DNA of 64,000 nucleotides from Solobacterium moorei (GTDB taxonomy: Bacteria; Bacillota_I; Bacilli_A; Erysipelotrichales; Erysipelotrichaceae): contig NZ_AP028934.1 of NCBI RefSeq assembly GCF_036323475.1, forward strand, positions 1,302,001 through 1,366,000, in the 5' to 3' direction. The translations under genes and the position numbers were made by a program. The notes below the pieces were generated by a model that saw only the letters and a list, made by a program, of their open reading frames with translations, ran no database searches and had not been told where the DNA came from. Shown here one piece after another: positions 44,343-54,000 of this stretch. Position 1 is the first letter of the stretch. Each line of letters starts with the position of its first letter.

Positions 44343-45983
44343 AATAAACAAAAAGCTCAATTTTCAGTGAAAGCTCCCTTTAATTGGAGTGCTTTTCCAT
44401 TTACAGGTTTTGAATTTATATATTTTAAGCTATAATCTAAATAGATATTGGGCATTTTGACCGCACGAAAAGTATACTTTCAAATGAAATTTTTTTGAAT
44501 TTCTCTTGAAAGCTCCCTTTGAATATAAAGAGATGGTGCTGTTAGGGTCTGATGCTAATGGAGGATAGGTGTTAGATCAACTGCCTTGGGTGAAATGGGA
44601 TGAAGGCGGTTTAGTTCTAATACCTTTTCGTTTAGTACTAGTTTGGCAATGCTGTAGGGTGATTGGTAATTTAACTTCCTGCGTACATAATTATTTACCT
44701 GATTTGATACGAAATTGATGTCGTATTTTGTAAGGCTGTTCATACTGCATCCTTTTGGGACTTTCTCTCTGAAGTGCTCATGGTTCTTCTCGCATTTACC
44801 TTTGTCATCAGAACGTCTAGGCCTTGCGAAATAGATACTGATGAGTTTTTCTCCCGTTTCAGGGTCTGTCTCAAGCGATAGTGGATCATGGAACTCAGTG
44901 CCATTATCGGTGAGTATGATAGTGAACGTATCTTTGAATAAGTCGATGCCTAAGAAACTTTTGATAGTATCAAATAGATACGTTACCTCAAACATATTCT
45001 TGTGTCGTAAGAGAAAATATAATTGAAGATTGGAACGTCTGTGTAACAGGCTCAGTACACACTTCTCATCGCTCCCTTTCTTCCCGATGATCGTATCCAT
45101 TTCCCATACGTTTACATCCGGTCCTGCTGTTTCTAGGGCTGCTAGGAAGTCCTCGTATTTGCGTCCTTCGAGGAAATCGTAGTCAATCGATATAGGATGA
45201 TGCCTTGAAGAACTGCGTTGCGTGTAGCGTACCTGACGTTTTAGGTCGATGTTTGAAATCCCGGGAATCTGGTGCTCACGAATGTATCTATATGCAGTAG
45301 AGGCGGATATATTAAGGTCGTTGGTATGGATGATTGTATCGATGGATTGCTTTTTAGGAATATTATTTTGAAATGCCTCCACGATAGATTTCATTTCTGC
45401 TTCGCTCTTGCGAGGTCCGGACCTCCATTCTAATTTGTCTTGCGTATATTTATCCTGTGCTATTCGTGCGATGTAGAAGTACTTGGGAAGATGACATTTA
45501 TGTATGTCAGGACAACCTGAACAGACATAAGGGAATCGCTCTATTCTCTCGCAAACGGGATATGAGACGAAGTCATCACATAGCTCGTTGCAGTCCTTAT
45601 GCTTACAAGACTTACAATCACCGCTTATGCAATATGTGCATAAGCGATGTTTCTTACAAGAATCTTGCCGTCCACATTTGTTCGTCTTATTCGAGTGGAC
45701 ACGTACGACCCTGTGTGCTCTGATTTCTTCACGTACGCATTTCTGTGAATGATTGATAGAGAGTGCTATCTGTTTGAGTTTGATGTCGGAATGATTCAAT
45801 AGAACTTCTATAGATTTACGTTCTTCTAAAGATAGATGTTTATAACCGCTGGCAACCATATGATTGCCTCCTTTCTTGAACTGCCAGCACCATCTCTAAA
45901 GACATCATATTAAAAAAGGGAACCTTCACCAATAATAAAATCAAAAGAGGAACTTTCAAAAATAATTGAGGTAATAAACAAAA
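44343..45983. mobile_element. IS30-family element, copy 2
   Basis: The element spans about 44354-45972 (1,619 bp), exactly 17 bp shorter than copy 1, which is accounted for by one small duplication near the left end of copy 1. The direct repeats are AATAAACAAAA (44343-44353 and 45973-45983), extendable to 13 bp. The left repeat overlaps a TATAAT at 44340-44345, so the element split a promoter from the small gene at 46012. Confidence 0.9.
44555..45859 (-). CDS. IS30-family transposase (copy 2)
   Basis: 434 residues, identical in translation to copy 1 (36626-37930), including the Cys-rich insert and the DDE motifs EMDTIIGKK and LTDNGTEF. The identity means one copy arose recently from the other or both arrived recently. 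It is oriented like copy 1. Confidence 0.93.
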   Translation of the reverse strand: MVASGYKHLSLEERKSIEVLLNHSDIKLKQIALSINHSQKCVREEIRAHRVVRVHSNKTNKCGRQDSCKKHRLCTYCISGDCKSCKHKDCNELCDDFVSYPVCERIERFPYVCSGCPDIHKCHLPKYFYIARIAQDKYTQDKLEWRSGPRKSEAEMKSIVEAFQNNIPKKQSIDTIIHTNDLNISASTAYRYIREHQIPGISNIDLKRQVRYTQRSSSRHHPISIDYDFLEGRKYEDFLAALETAGPDVNVWEMDTIIGKKGSDEKCVLSLLHRRSNLQLYFLLRHKNMFEVTYLFDTIKSFLGIDLFKDTFTIILTDNGTEFHDPLSLETDPETGEKLISIYFARPRRSDDKGKCEKNHEHFREKVPKGCSMNSLTKYDINFVSNQVNNYVRRKLNYQSPYSIAKLVLNEKVLELNRLHPISPKAVDLTPILH

Positions 45984-46011
45984 AGGTAGTGTGTTTCAGG
46001 AGGCGATGAAT

Positions 46012-46284
46012 ATGCTTAGATACACAAAGAATAAATATAAAAGAGAATCGGTTTTTGCAAAATTAATTGATAAAAAAGTGAGTGGGTATTTTGCTGTTCC
46101 AGGGAAAATTCCAACTCCAGAGGATTTATATGAATTGGTTTTTATGACAGAAAAAGGAGAAAAGAATTTTGAAGTAAGTGTGTTTATCTATAATGTTGTA
46201 AATATTGGTATGGAAGGGACGCTAGTGTTCCAAGGATATCAATTGATATCTTTTGGTGATTGGATAAAAGAGTTTGGTGAGTAA
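46012..46284 (+). CDS. Small protein of unknown function, promoter split by IS30
   Basis: A 90-residue protein from the ATG at 46012, which is 8 nt from AGGAGG (45998-46003); an in-frame ATG at 46006 is too close. It is basic at the start and ends with a strand-rich part (VFQGYQLISFGDWIKEF) faintly like the end of DUF2500 proteins, without their membrane helix. IS30 copy 2 separates it from the TATAAT at 44340. It may now be silent or driven from the IS. Confidence 0.6.
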   Translation: MLRYTKNKYKRESVFAKLIDKKVSGYFAVPGKIPTPEDLYELVFMTEKGEKNFEVSVFIYNVVNIGMEGTLVFQGYQLISFGDWIKEFGE

Positions 46285-46431
46285 CAGGATTTTTTTAATC
46301 ACAATATATTTTCTAAAATCAACATAATATGTCTTGTTAGCATATCTTTGCTCACGAAGAGATATGTATTGATGACAAGGAAATTATCAAAGTAAACTAC
46401 AAGGATGAGAAAAAGTTGAATAATATATATT
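46285..46431. other. Intergenic stretch with a possible gene remnant
   Basis: This AT-rich stretch has one readable string, HEEICIDDKEIIKVNYKDEKKLN (about 46352-46420), with no start or ribosome site. It could be the tail of a lost gene. The second 528-bp element inserted directly after it. Confidence 0.35.
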
Positions 46432-46967
46432 TCTAACAGTAAACAAAAATGGCCTAGACAAGAAGAGAGGATTATCTAAGAGCCAACTCTGTATCGTTGT
46501 GGCAATCGATTGTCACAAAAATACATACGCTGTTATTTGTGGTCATGGAAAGCCATCTGCTTCACGTATCTTTGAAGCACTAAAGAATCATATCGCTTCC
46601 GGATCAACACTAGTACATGATGGCGAAAGAGCACATGACAAGCTGATAAAAGAATTAGATTTGAAAGAAGAATTCTATAAAGCCAATACACACGACAAAG
46701 AATATCTAGAGAACATGGCATTGATAAACAATATGTGTTCATGGCTAAAAAGGTATATCTATCGCTTCATTGGGATGAGAATGACTAATCTACAATCCTA
46801 TTTAAATTGGTTTGTATATCTGTTTAGAGTAAAAGGTGCAGTAGAACTGTGGCCAAAGATGGATAGAATTTTACGACATTTGATATTATTCAACGGAACA
46901 TATAAGAGAAATACTTGATTTCATCGCATTTCCATAGGCCATTTTTGTTTACTGTTAGATATATATT
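46424..46967. mobile_element. 528-bp non-autonomous IS1595-type element, copy B
   Basis: The element occupies 46432-46959, the same length as copy A but inverted. It has the same perfect inverted ends and an exact 8-bp duplication, TATATATT (46424-46431 and 46960-46967). It lies 40 bp upstream of the valS T-box promoter. Confidence 0.9.
46499..46918 (+). pseudogene. Truncated IS1595-family transposase (C-terminal part), copy B
   Basis: The 139-codon frame is identical in translation to copy A (21143-21562). Its reading frame continues upstream through LDKKRGLSKSQLCIV to the element's end without a start codon other than GTG at 46499. The N-terminal zinc ribbon and first catalytic Asp are absent. 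Confidence 0.88.
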
Positions 46968-46999
46968 TATAATCTAACATAATTCATTAAGCTATTTTG

Positions 47000-47241
47000 T
47001 TGAAAATGATGAATACAATGGTATAATCTAACCAAAGCAAAGAAGAGAAGTAGTAATATTGGCTGTTTTGAAAGAGAGTCTGTGATTGGTGGAAACAGAT
47101 AAAACGAAGATATGAAGTAGTCTTGGAGCTGTATCTTTGAACTAGTAGTAGAAGATACCGTAGTGATGCACGTTACGCTGTTGAGAAGTAAGCAAAGGTG
47201 GTACCACGTTTATACACGTCCTATGCATAGGGCGTTTTTTT
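47000..47241 (+). promoter_or_regulatory. valS promoter and T-box riboswitch
   Basis: TTGAAA (47000-47005) and TATAAT (47022-47027, extended TGG) start a leader of about 200 nt. It has the T-box antiterminator sequence AAAGGTGGTACCACG (47194-47208) and a terminator stem ACGTCCTATG/CATAGGGCGT (47216-47235) with seven T. The Stem I region has GAAGTAGTC near 47114-47122; both GUA and GUC are valine codons, consistent with a tRNA-Val specifier. Uncharged tRNA-Val should stabilise the antiterminator and allow valS expression. Confidence 0.9.
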
Positions 47242-47261
47242 ATGTTTAAGGAGAAGGTAAT

Positions 47262-49874
47262 ATGGAAAAGAATCTAGCACAAAAGTATAATCACAAGGCC
47301 GTAGAAGAAGGCAAATACAACCGATGGATTGAAAAAGGATATTTCACTGCGGGTGATAAGTCTAAAGATCCATTTACAATTGTGATTCCTCCACCAAACG
47401 TTACTGGTATTTTGCATATCGGTCACGCTTGGGATAATACACTACAGGATATTATTGCTCGTTATAAGCGTATGCAGGGCTATGACATGTTGTTTTTACC
47501 AGGTATGGATCATGCGGGTATTGCGACACAGGCAAAGGTTGATGCACGCTTAAAGAGTGAAGGTATTTCTCGCTATGATTTAGGACGTGAAAAGTTCTTG
47601 GAACGTGCGTGGGAGTGGAAGGCAGAATATGCCAAGACAATCCGTACACAATGGGGTAAACTTGGAAACTCATTAGATTATAGTCGTGAGCGCTTTACGA
47701 TGGATGATGGTTTTAACGATGCAGTTCGTCATGTATTTGTAAAACTCTACAATGAAGGTTTAATCTATCGTGGTTGGCGTATCATCAACTGGGATCCGGA
47801 AGCCCGTACAGCATTAAGTAATATTGAAGTATATTATCAAGATGACCCAGGTAAGATGTATCACTTCAAATATATAGTAAAGGAAACTGGTGAAGAATTT
47901 GTGGTTGCGACAACACGTCCAGAAACAATGTTTGGTGATGTTTGTGTTGTCGTAAACCCTAGCGATGAAAAGTTGAATCACTTGATTGGTAAACATACAA
48001 CTAACCCAGCAAATGGGCAGGAATTACCTATCATCGGTGATGACTATGTAGAAATTGGTTTTGGTACTGGTGCAATGAAGTGTACACCTGCACACGATCC
48101 TAATGACTTTGCGATTGCGGAAAGACATCATTTAGAAAAGCCAATCTGTATGAATCCAGATGGAACAATGAATGAACTTTGCGGTAAGTATGAGGGAATG
48201 GATCGTTACGTAGCACGTGAAGCACTTGTAAAACAAATTGAAACTGATGGAAACTTAGTGAAGATTGAAGAGATGACACATAACGTAGCACATTCTGAAC
48301 GTACGCATTGTGTTGTTGAACAGTATCTATCACAACAGTGGTTTGTTAAGATGAAGCCACTTGCGGAAGATGTACTTAAGTATCAAGCAGATGAAGAGAC
48401 AAAGATTAACTTCTATCCAGAACGTTTTGAAAAGACATTCAATGGATGGTTGGAGAATATTGAAGATTGGTGTATCTCTCGTCAGTTGTGGTGGGGACAT
48501 CGCATACCTGCATGGTATAACACTGTGACTGGTGAAACATACGTTGGTGAAACTGATCCAGAGGATACAACAAACTGGGTACAGGATGAAGATGTACTTG
48601 ATACATGGTTCTCTAGTGCTTTATGGCCATTTGCAACATTAGGTTGGCCAGAAGAAACGGAAGATTTAGCACGTTACTATCCAACCAATACAATGGTTAC
48701 TGGTTACGATATTATTTTCTTCTGGGTTGCACGTATGGCATTCCAAGCAAGACACTTTACAAAGAATCGTCCATTTAAGGATGTACTAATCCATGGTTTA
48801 TTACGTGATGCGCAAGGCCGCAAGATGTCAAAGTCACTTGGTAATGGTATTGATCCAATGAAGGTTATTGAAGAGTATGGCATCGATGCATTACGTTTCT
48901 TCTTAACAACAAACTCAACACCAGGACAAGATATGCGTTATATTCCTGAAAAGGTTGAGGCAGCAGGTAACTTTATTAACAAGATTTGGAATGCGTCTAG
49001 ATTTGTATTTATGAATCTTCCTGAAGGAATGAAGGTTGAAGATGTTGATTTAACACATCTATCACTTGCGGATGCGTGGATTATCAATCGTCTTAATGAG
49101 ACAATTACACATGTAACGGAAAACATGGAGAAGTATGAGTTTGCCTTAGTTGGTAATGAACTATATTCCTTTGTATGGGATGACTTCTGCAGTTGGTATG
49201 TAGAGATGAGTAAGACTGCATTAAACGGTACAGATGAAGTAGCAAAGCGTGCAGCACAATCAACACTCTATGTATGCTTAAAGGCTATCGTTGGTTTATT
49301 ACAACCATTTATGCCTTTTGTAACAGAAGAGATTTATGATTTATTACCAGGTGCTAAGGAGAGTATCAACTTAGAATCTTGGCCAACTATGATTGAAAAC
49401 GTTACTGCTTGTGATTTAACGGCAATGGCAAGAGCAATCTCTGCGATTCAAAAGATTCGTGAAGTAAAGATTGTAAATGATTTGAAGCCATCAACATTAA
49501 TTCATATTGCATTAAAGGATCTTGATGGTAATACAATCAAGGCGGATGAAGCAATGTCTGCAATTATCATGAAGCTTGCAAAGGCAGAGTGGCAGGATAC
49601 ACTTGAAGGTGACTTAACAGTAGAAGCAATTCAAGGCGGTAGCTTATATATTCCGTCTAGCGAATTAAGTAATCCAGAAGAAGAAATTAAGAAGCTTGAA
49701 GCAGAGATTGAAAGACTTAAGTCTGAGATTGCACGTTCTACAGGAATTCTTTCTAACCAAGGATTTATTGCGAAGGCTCCAGCAGCGAAGATTGAAAATG
49801 AAAAGCAAAAGCTTGAAGCATATCAAAAGCAATACGCTGTTATCGAAGAGCGCTTAAATGTATTGAAAAAATAA
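47262..49874 (+). CDS. valS: Valyl-tRNA synthetase
   Basis: An 870-residue class I synthetase. HIGH is seen in GILHIGHAWDN and KMSKS in GRKMSKSLGNG. The CP1 editing domain (about 190-330) includes TTRPETMFGD and the THCVVEQYLSQQWF motif. The C-terminal coiled coil (about 805-870) is the ValRS tRNA-binding arm. It is controlled by the T-box immediately upstream. Ribosome site AAGGAGAAGG. Confidence 0.97.
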   Translation: MEKNLAQKYNHKAVEEGKYNRWIEKGYFTAGDKSKDPFTIVIPPPNVTGILHIGHAWDNTLQDIIARYKRMQGYDMLFLPGMDHAGIATQAKVDARLKSEGISRYDLGREKFLERAWEWKAEYAKTIRTQWGKLGNSLDYSRERFTMDDGFNDAVRHVFVKLYNEGLIYRGWRIINWDPEARTALSNIEVYYQDDPGKMYHFKYIVKETGEEFVVATTRPETMFGDVCVVVNPSDEKLNHLIGKHTTNPANGQELPIIGDDYVEIGFGTGAMKCTPAHDPNDFAIAERHHLEKPICMNPDGTMNELCGKYEGMDRYVAREALVKQIETDGNLVKIEEMTHNVAHSERTHCVVEQYLSQQWFVKMKPLAEDVLKYQADEETKINFYPERFEKTFNGWLENIEDWCISRQLWWGHRIPAWYNTVTGETYVGETDPEDTTNWVQDEDVLDTWFSSALWPFATLGWPEETEDLARYYPTNTMVTGYDIIFFWVARMAFQARHFTKNRPFKDVLIHGLLRDAQGRKMSKSLGNGIDPMKVIEEYGIDALRFFLTTNSTPGQDMRYIPEKVEAAGNFINKIWNASRFVFMNLPEGMKVEDVDLTHLSLADAWIINRLNETITHVTENMEKYEFALVGNELYSFVWDDFCSWYVEMSKTALNGTDEVAKRAAQSTLYVCLKAIVGLLQPFMPFVTEEIYDLLPGAKESINLESWPTMIENVTACDLTAMARAISAIQKIREVKIVNDLKPSTLIHIALKDLDGNTIKADEAMSAIIMKLAKAEWQDTLEGDLTVEAIQGGSLYIPSSELSNPEEEIKKLEAEIERLKSEIARSTGILSNQGFIAKAPAAKIENEKQKLEAYQKQYAVIEERLNVLKK

Positions 49875-49923
49875 TGAACATGTTATAATCAAGATAACAA
49901 TTCATGATTGACGGAGGTGCAGT

Positions 49924-50865
49924 ATGTCAAATAAAGAAAACAAGCATACGCTATTAAAAGTATTAGGTGTTACTGCTGTGGCTGGTGCAAGTGCATATGC
50001 AGGAGCTGGGTACTATGTATTCCGCAATGCGTTTGATTTACAGAATAGTAGATTTTTACAAAAATGTGGTGCAGCAATGCAGCTACCATTATTACAGATG
50101 GAAAGAAATGAGTGGTTCGCACACAGCAACCGTTTCGATGATTTCATCGATTCTTATGATGGATTAAAACTACATGCATTACGTATCGTGAATCAAGAAG
50201 ATTCTCATAAGTGGATTATTATCCAACATGGTATTGCGTCTTATAGTGGAACATTATTAGAACATATGTGGGAGGCAGACCATCGTGGATTCAATATCTT
50301 AGCACCGGATGCACGTGGTTATGGAATGTCTGAAGGTAAATATACTGGTCTTGGGTGGTGTGAACATTATGATTTGATTAGTTGGATTAACTACTTAGTA
50401 AACCTTGATCCACTTGCAGAGATTGCATTATTTGGTATGAACGTAGGTGCAGCTTCTGTGATGAATGCGATTGGTGATTATTTACCACGTAATGTAAAGT
50501 GTGCCATTGCAGAAGGTGGATATAAAGAAATCAAAGATATTATCCAAACTCAAGTACAGGATATTACAAAGTTTAACGGTAAGTTTGTAATGCCATCCGT
50601 AGACTTCTATGTAAGACAGGTATTGCATTTTAGTCTAAATGATATCAGTACACAACGTCAGTTAAGAAACGCTGTAACTCCAATGTTATTCCTACATGGC
50701 TTGCAGGATCGTATCGTTCCAATTAGTCATGCGTATGATAACTATTACTCTTGCGCAAGCAAGAAGGAGATGTATGTATCTGAACAGGGTGGATTTGGAA
50801 ATCTAACAAGTGATCCACAATACTTCCCACGATTCTTTGACTTCATTAAGAAGTATACAAAATAA
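49924..50865 (+). CDS. Alpha/beta-hydrolase-fold protein lacking its catalytic residues
   Basis: A 313-residue protein with an N-terminal hydrophobic anchor (about 10-34) and an alpha/beta hydrolase fold close to the Bacillus YqkD group (QHGIASYSG, APDARGYGMSEGKYTGLGW). In that group the nucleophile elbow reads GxSMGA; here it is GMNVGA, so Ser is Asn (N173). The acidic residue is kept (D262 in HGLQDRIVP), but the usual GAGH motif is GGFG, so the catalytic His is Phe (F291). It is probably a non-catalytic, membrane-attached scaffold or binding protein. It has a GGAGGTG ribosome site and a terminator. Confidence 0.82.
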   Translation: MSNKENKHTLLKVLGVTAVAGASAYAGAGYYVFRNAFDLQNSRFLQKCGAAMQLPLLQMERNEWFAHSNRFDDFIDSYDGLKLHALRIVNQEDSHKWIIIQHGIASYSGTLLEHMWEADHRGFNILAPDARGYGMSEGKYTGLGWCEHYDLISWINYLVNLDPLAEIALFGMNVGAASVMNAIGDYLPRNVKCAIAEGGYKEIKDIIQTQVQDITKFNGKFVMPSVDFYVRQVLHFSLNDISTQRQLRNAVTPMLFLHGLQDRIVPISHAYDNYYSCASKKEMYVSEQGGFGNLTSDPQYFPRFFDFIKKYTK

Positions 50866-50875
50866 GAATTTCATT

Positions 50876-50904
50876 AGACGGTATCGATTAGATATCGTCT
50901 TTTC
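50876..50904 (+). terminator. Terminator after the pseudo-hydrolase gene
   Basis: AGACGGTATC (50876-50885) pairs with GATATCGTCT (50891-50900, one G-U pair) around GATTA, followed by TTTCT. Confidence 0.75.
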
Positions 50905-50973
50905 TATTTCATGCGTGCATGGAAAAGATTAAGTTTATTTCTTGGATAATCTCACAAAAGTGATTTGTATGTA

Positions 50974-51002
50974 TTGAGAAATGTAACCGGTTGCTTTATA
51001 AT
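50974..51002 (+). promoter_or_regulatory. ppdK promoter
   Basis: TTGAGA (50974-50979) and TATAAT (50997-51002) are 17 bp apart. The spacer contains the 8-bp palindrome AACCGGTT. AGGGAGG precedes the ATG at 51029. Confidence 0.7.
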
Positions 51003-51028
51003 CAAACAGTAGATAAAGGGAGGCTATA

Positions 51029-54000
51029 ATGGCTACTAAAAAGTATGTTTATAAGTTTTCTGAAGGTAATGGTTCCATGCGTGAACTGCTCGGTGGTAAA
51101 GGTGCTAACCTTGCTGAAATGAGCAATTTGGGTATGCCAGTACCGGATGGATTTACCATCACAACTGAAGCGTGCAATGCATATTACGCAGATGGTAAGA
51201 AAATCAACAAGAATATCATGGACGAAATTCACAAGCATGTTGGAATGCTACAGAAGGCAACAGGTAAGAAATTAGGTGGATTAGATAATCCTTTACTTGT
51301 TTCTGTACGTTCAGGTGCACGTGCATCTATGCCAGGTATGATGGACACAATTCTTAACTTAGGTATGAATGATGAAGTTGTTAAGGTTGTTGAAGAGAAG
51401 TCTGGCAACAAGAGATTTGCATACGATTCTTATCGTCGTTTCGTGCAGATGTTCTCAGACGTGGTTATGGGATTATCCAAATCACGTTTTGAAGAAATCA
51501 TTGATGAAGTAAAAGAAAAGAAGGGCGTTACGCAGGATATTGAATTAGATGCTGAGGATATGTTCGAATTAACAAAGCGCTTTAAGGCTTTCTATAAGAA
51601 GGAATTGAAGGAAGATTTCCCACAGGATCCAACAGTTCAATTAGAACGCGCAATCGAAGCTGTATTCCGTTCATGGAATAATGACCGTGCTATCTTCTAT
51701 CGTAAGATGAATGATATCCCAAGTTCTTGGGGAACAGCTGTAAATGTTCAGACCATGGTATTTGGTAATATGGGTGATGATTGCGGTACAGGTGTTGCCT
51801 TTACTCGTAACCCTGCAACAGGTGAAAGAAAGTTATTTGGTGAATACTTAATTAACGCACAAGGTGAAGACGTTGTTGCCGGTATTCGTACACCATCTCC
51901 AATTGCAGAACTTAAGAAGGTAATGCCAAAGGCATATAAGGATTTCACAGATATCTGTGCACGTTTAGAAAAGCACTACCATGACATGCAGGATATGGAA
52001 TTTACAATTGAACATGGAAAACTATTCATGTTACAAACACGTAATGCGAAGCGTACAGCTGCAGCTGCTTTAAAGGTTGCTGTAGATATGGAGAAGGAAG
52101 GTCTTGTAACGAAGGATCAAGCTTTACTTATGGTTGATCCTAAGCAGTTAGATGACTTACTACACCCACAGTTTGATGCTGAAGACTTAAAGAGAAAGAA
52201 GAATGATGTAGTTGCGAAGGGCTTAGCTGCCTCACCTGGTGCTGCATGTGGTGAAATTGTATTCACTGCTGAAGAAGCTAAGACAAAGGCAACAATGGGA
52301 CGCAAGGTTATCTTAGTTCGTCTTGAAACATCACCAGAAGATATCGAAGGTATGCATGTATCTGAAGGTATCTTAACAGTACGTGGTGGTATGACATCTC
52401 ACGCAGCTGTAGTAGCTCGTGGTATGGGTGCTTGCTGTGTATCTGGCTGTGGCGACATTAAGGTTAATGAAGCGAAGTTACAATTCACAGTGAAGGGTGA
52501 AGTATTCAAGGATGGAGATATTATCTCTCTAGATGGTTCTACAGGTTTAGTTTACCGTGGTGAAATCAAGACAGTTCCAGCAACAATTTCTGGTAACTTC
52601 AAGAAGTTCATGCAATGGGCTGATGAACGTAGAACAATGAAGATTCGTACAAACGCTGATACACCAGAAGATGCTGCAAGAGCTGTAAGCTTCGGTGCTG
52701 AAGGTGTTGGTCTTGTTCGTACTGAGCATATGTTCTTCAACTCTCCAGATCGTATTAAGGCTATCCGTGAATTAGTAGTTGCTCAAAATGTTGAACAACG
52801 TCAGATTGCATTAAAGCAATTAGAACCAATGCAGCAAGGAGACTTCGAGGGTATCTTCGAGGCAATGGGTGGCAGAAGTGTTACTATCCGTCTATTGGAT
52901 CCACCTCTACACGAATTCTTACCAAAGGCTGAAGCAGAATCATTAGAAGTTGCTAAAGCATTAGGTATCTCTGTAGAAGACTTGATGGCTGCTGCAGCAA
53001 ACTTACACGAGTTCAACCCAATGATGGGTCACCGTGGATGCCGTCTAGACGTAACATATCCAGAAATCGGTGTCATGCAGACACGCGCAATTATCAAGGC
53101 TGCTATTAACATCAACAAGAAGCACCGTGGTTGGAAGTTAGTTCCAGAAATCATGGTTCCATTAGTTGGCGAAAAGAAGGAACTTGATTATGTTGCACAG
53201 ATTATTCGTACAACTGCTGACGAAGTAATCAAGGAAGCTGGAGCCAAGCAGGATTATAAGATCGGTACAATGATTGAGATTCCACGTGCTGCGTTAAATG
53301 CTGATGAATTAGCAGAAACAGCTGAATTCTTCAGTTTCGGTACAAACGACTTAACACAGATGACATTCGGATTCTCACGTGATGATGCTGGTAAGTTCTT
53401 AGATGATTATTACAGCAAGCATATCTACGATAACGATCCATTCGCTCACGTAGATGTAAATGGTGTTGGTAAGCTTATCTCTATGGCTTGCGAAAAGGGT
53501 CGTTCTACACGTAAAGACATTCACTTAGGTGTCTGTGGTGAACATGGTGGTGACCCAGTAAGTATCGAATTCTTCCAACGTGTTGGATTAACATACGTTT
53601 CTTGCTCACCATACCGCGTTCCTATCGCTCGTTTAGCAGCTGCTCAAGCCGCAATTCGCGCTGATGTTAAATCAGCTGTTGTAGCAAAGAAGACTGCTAA
53701 GAAAGTCGTTGCTAAAAAGGCTACGAAGAAGGTTGCTGCTAAAAAACCAGTAGCTAAGAAAGCAACAACAAAGACAGTTTCCAAGAAGGTAGCTAAGCCA
53801 TTGGCTAAGAAGGCTCCTGCTAAGAAAAGTGTTAAACCAGTAGCAAAGAAGTCTACAAAGAAGGTTGTTAAACCTGCAGCTAAGAAGGCTACAAAGCCAG
53901 TTGCTAAAAAGACTGTTGCTAAGAAACCAGCTGTAAAGAAAGCTACTAAGAAAGTAGCTGCTCCTAAGGCTGTAGCGAAAAAACCAGTAGCTAAGAAAGC

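Noticed and set aside
36408..45972. Composite transposon bounded by the two IS30 copies
   Set aside because: The enclosed genes are conserved housekeeping genes in native order (rplU-prp-rpmA-obg-ruvAB), and each copy has its own perfect flanking duplication, so these are two separate insertions.
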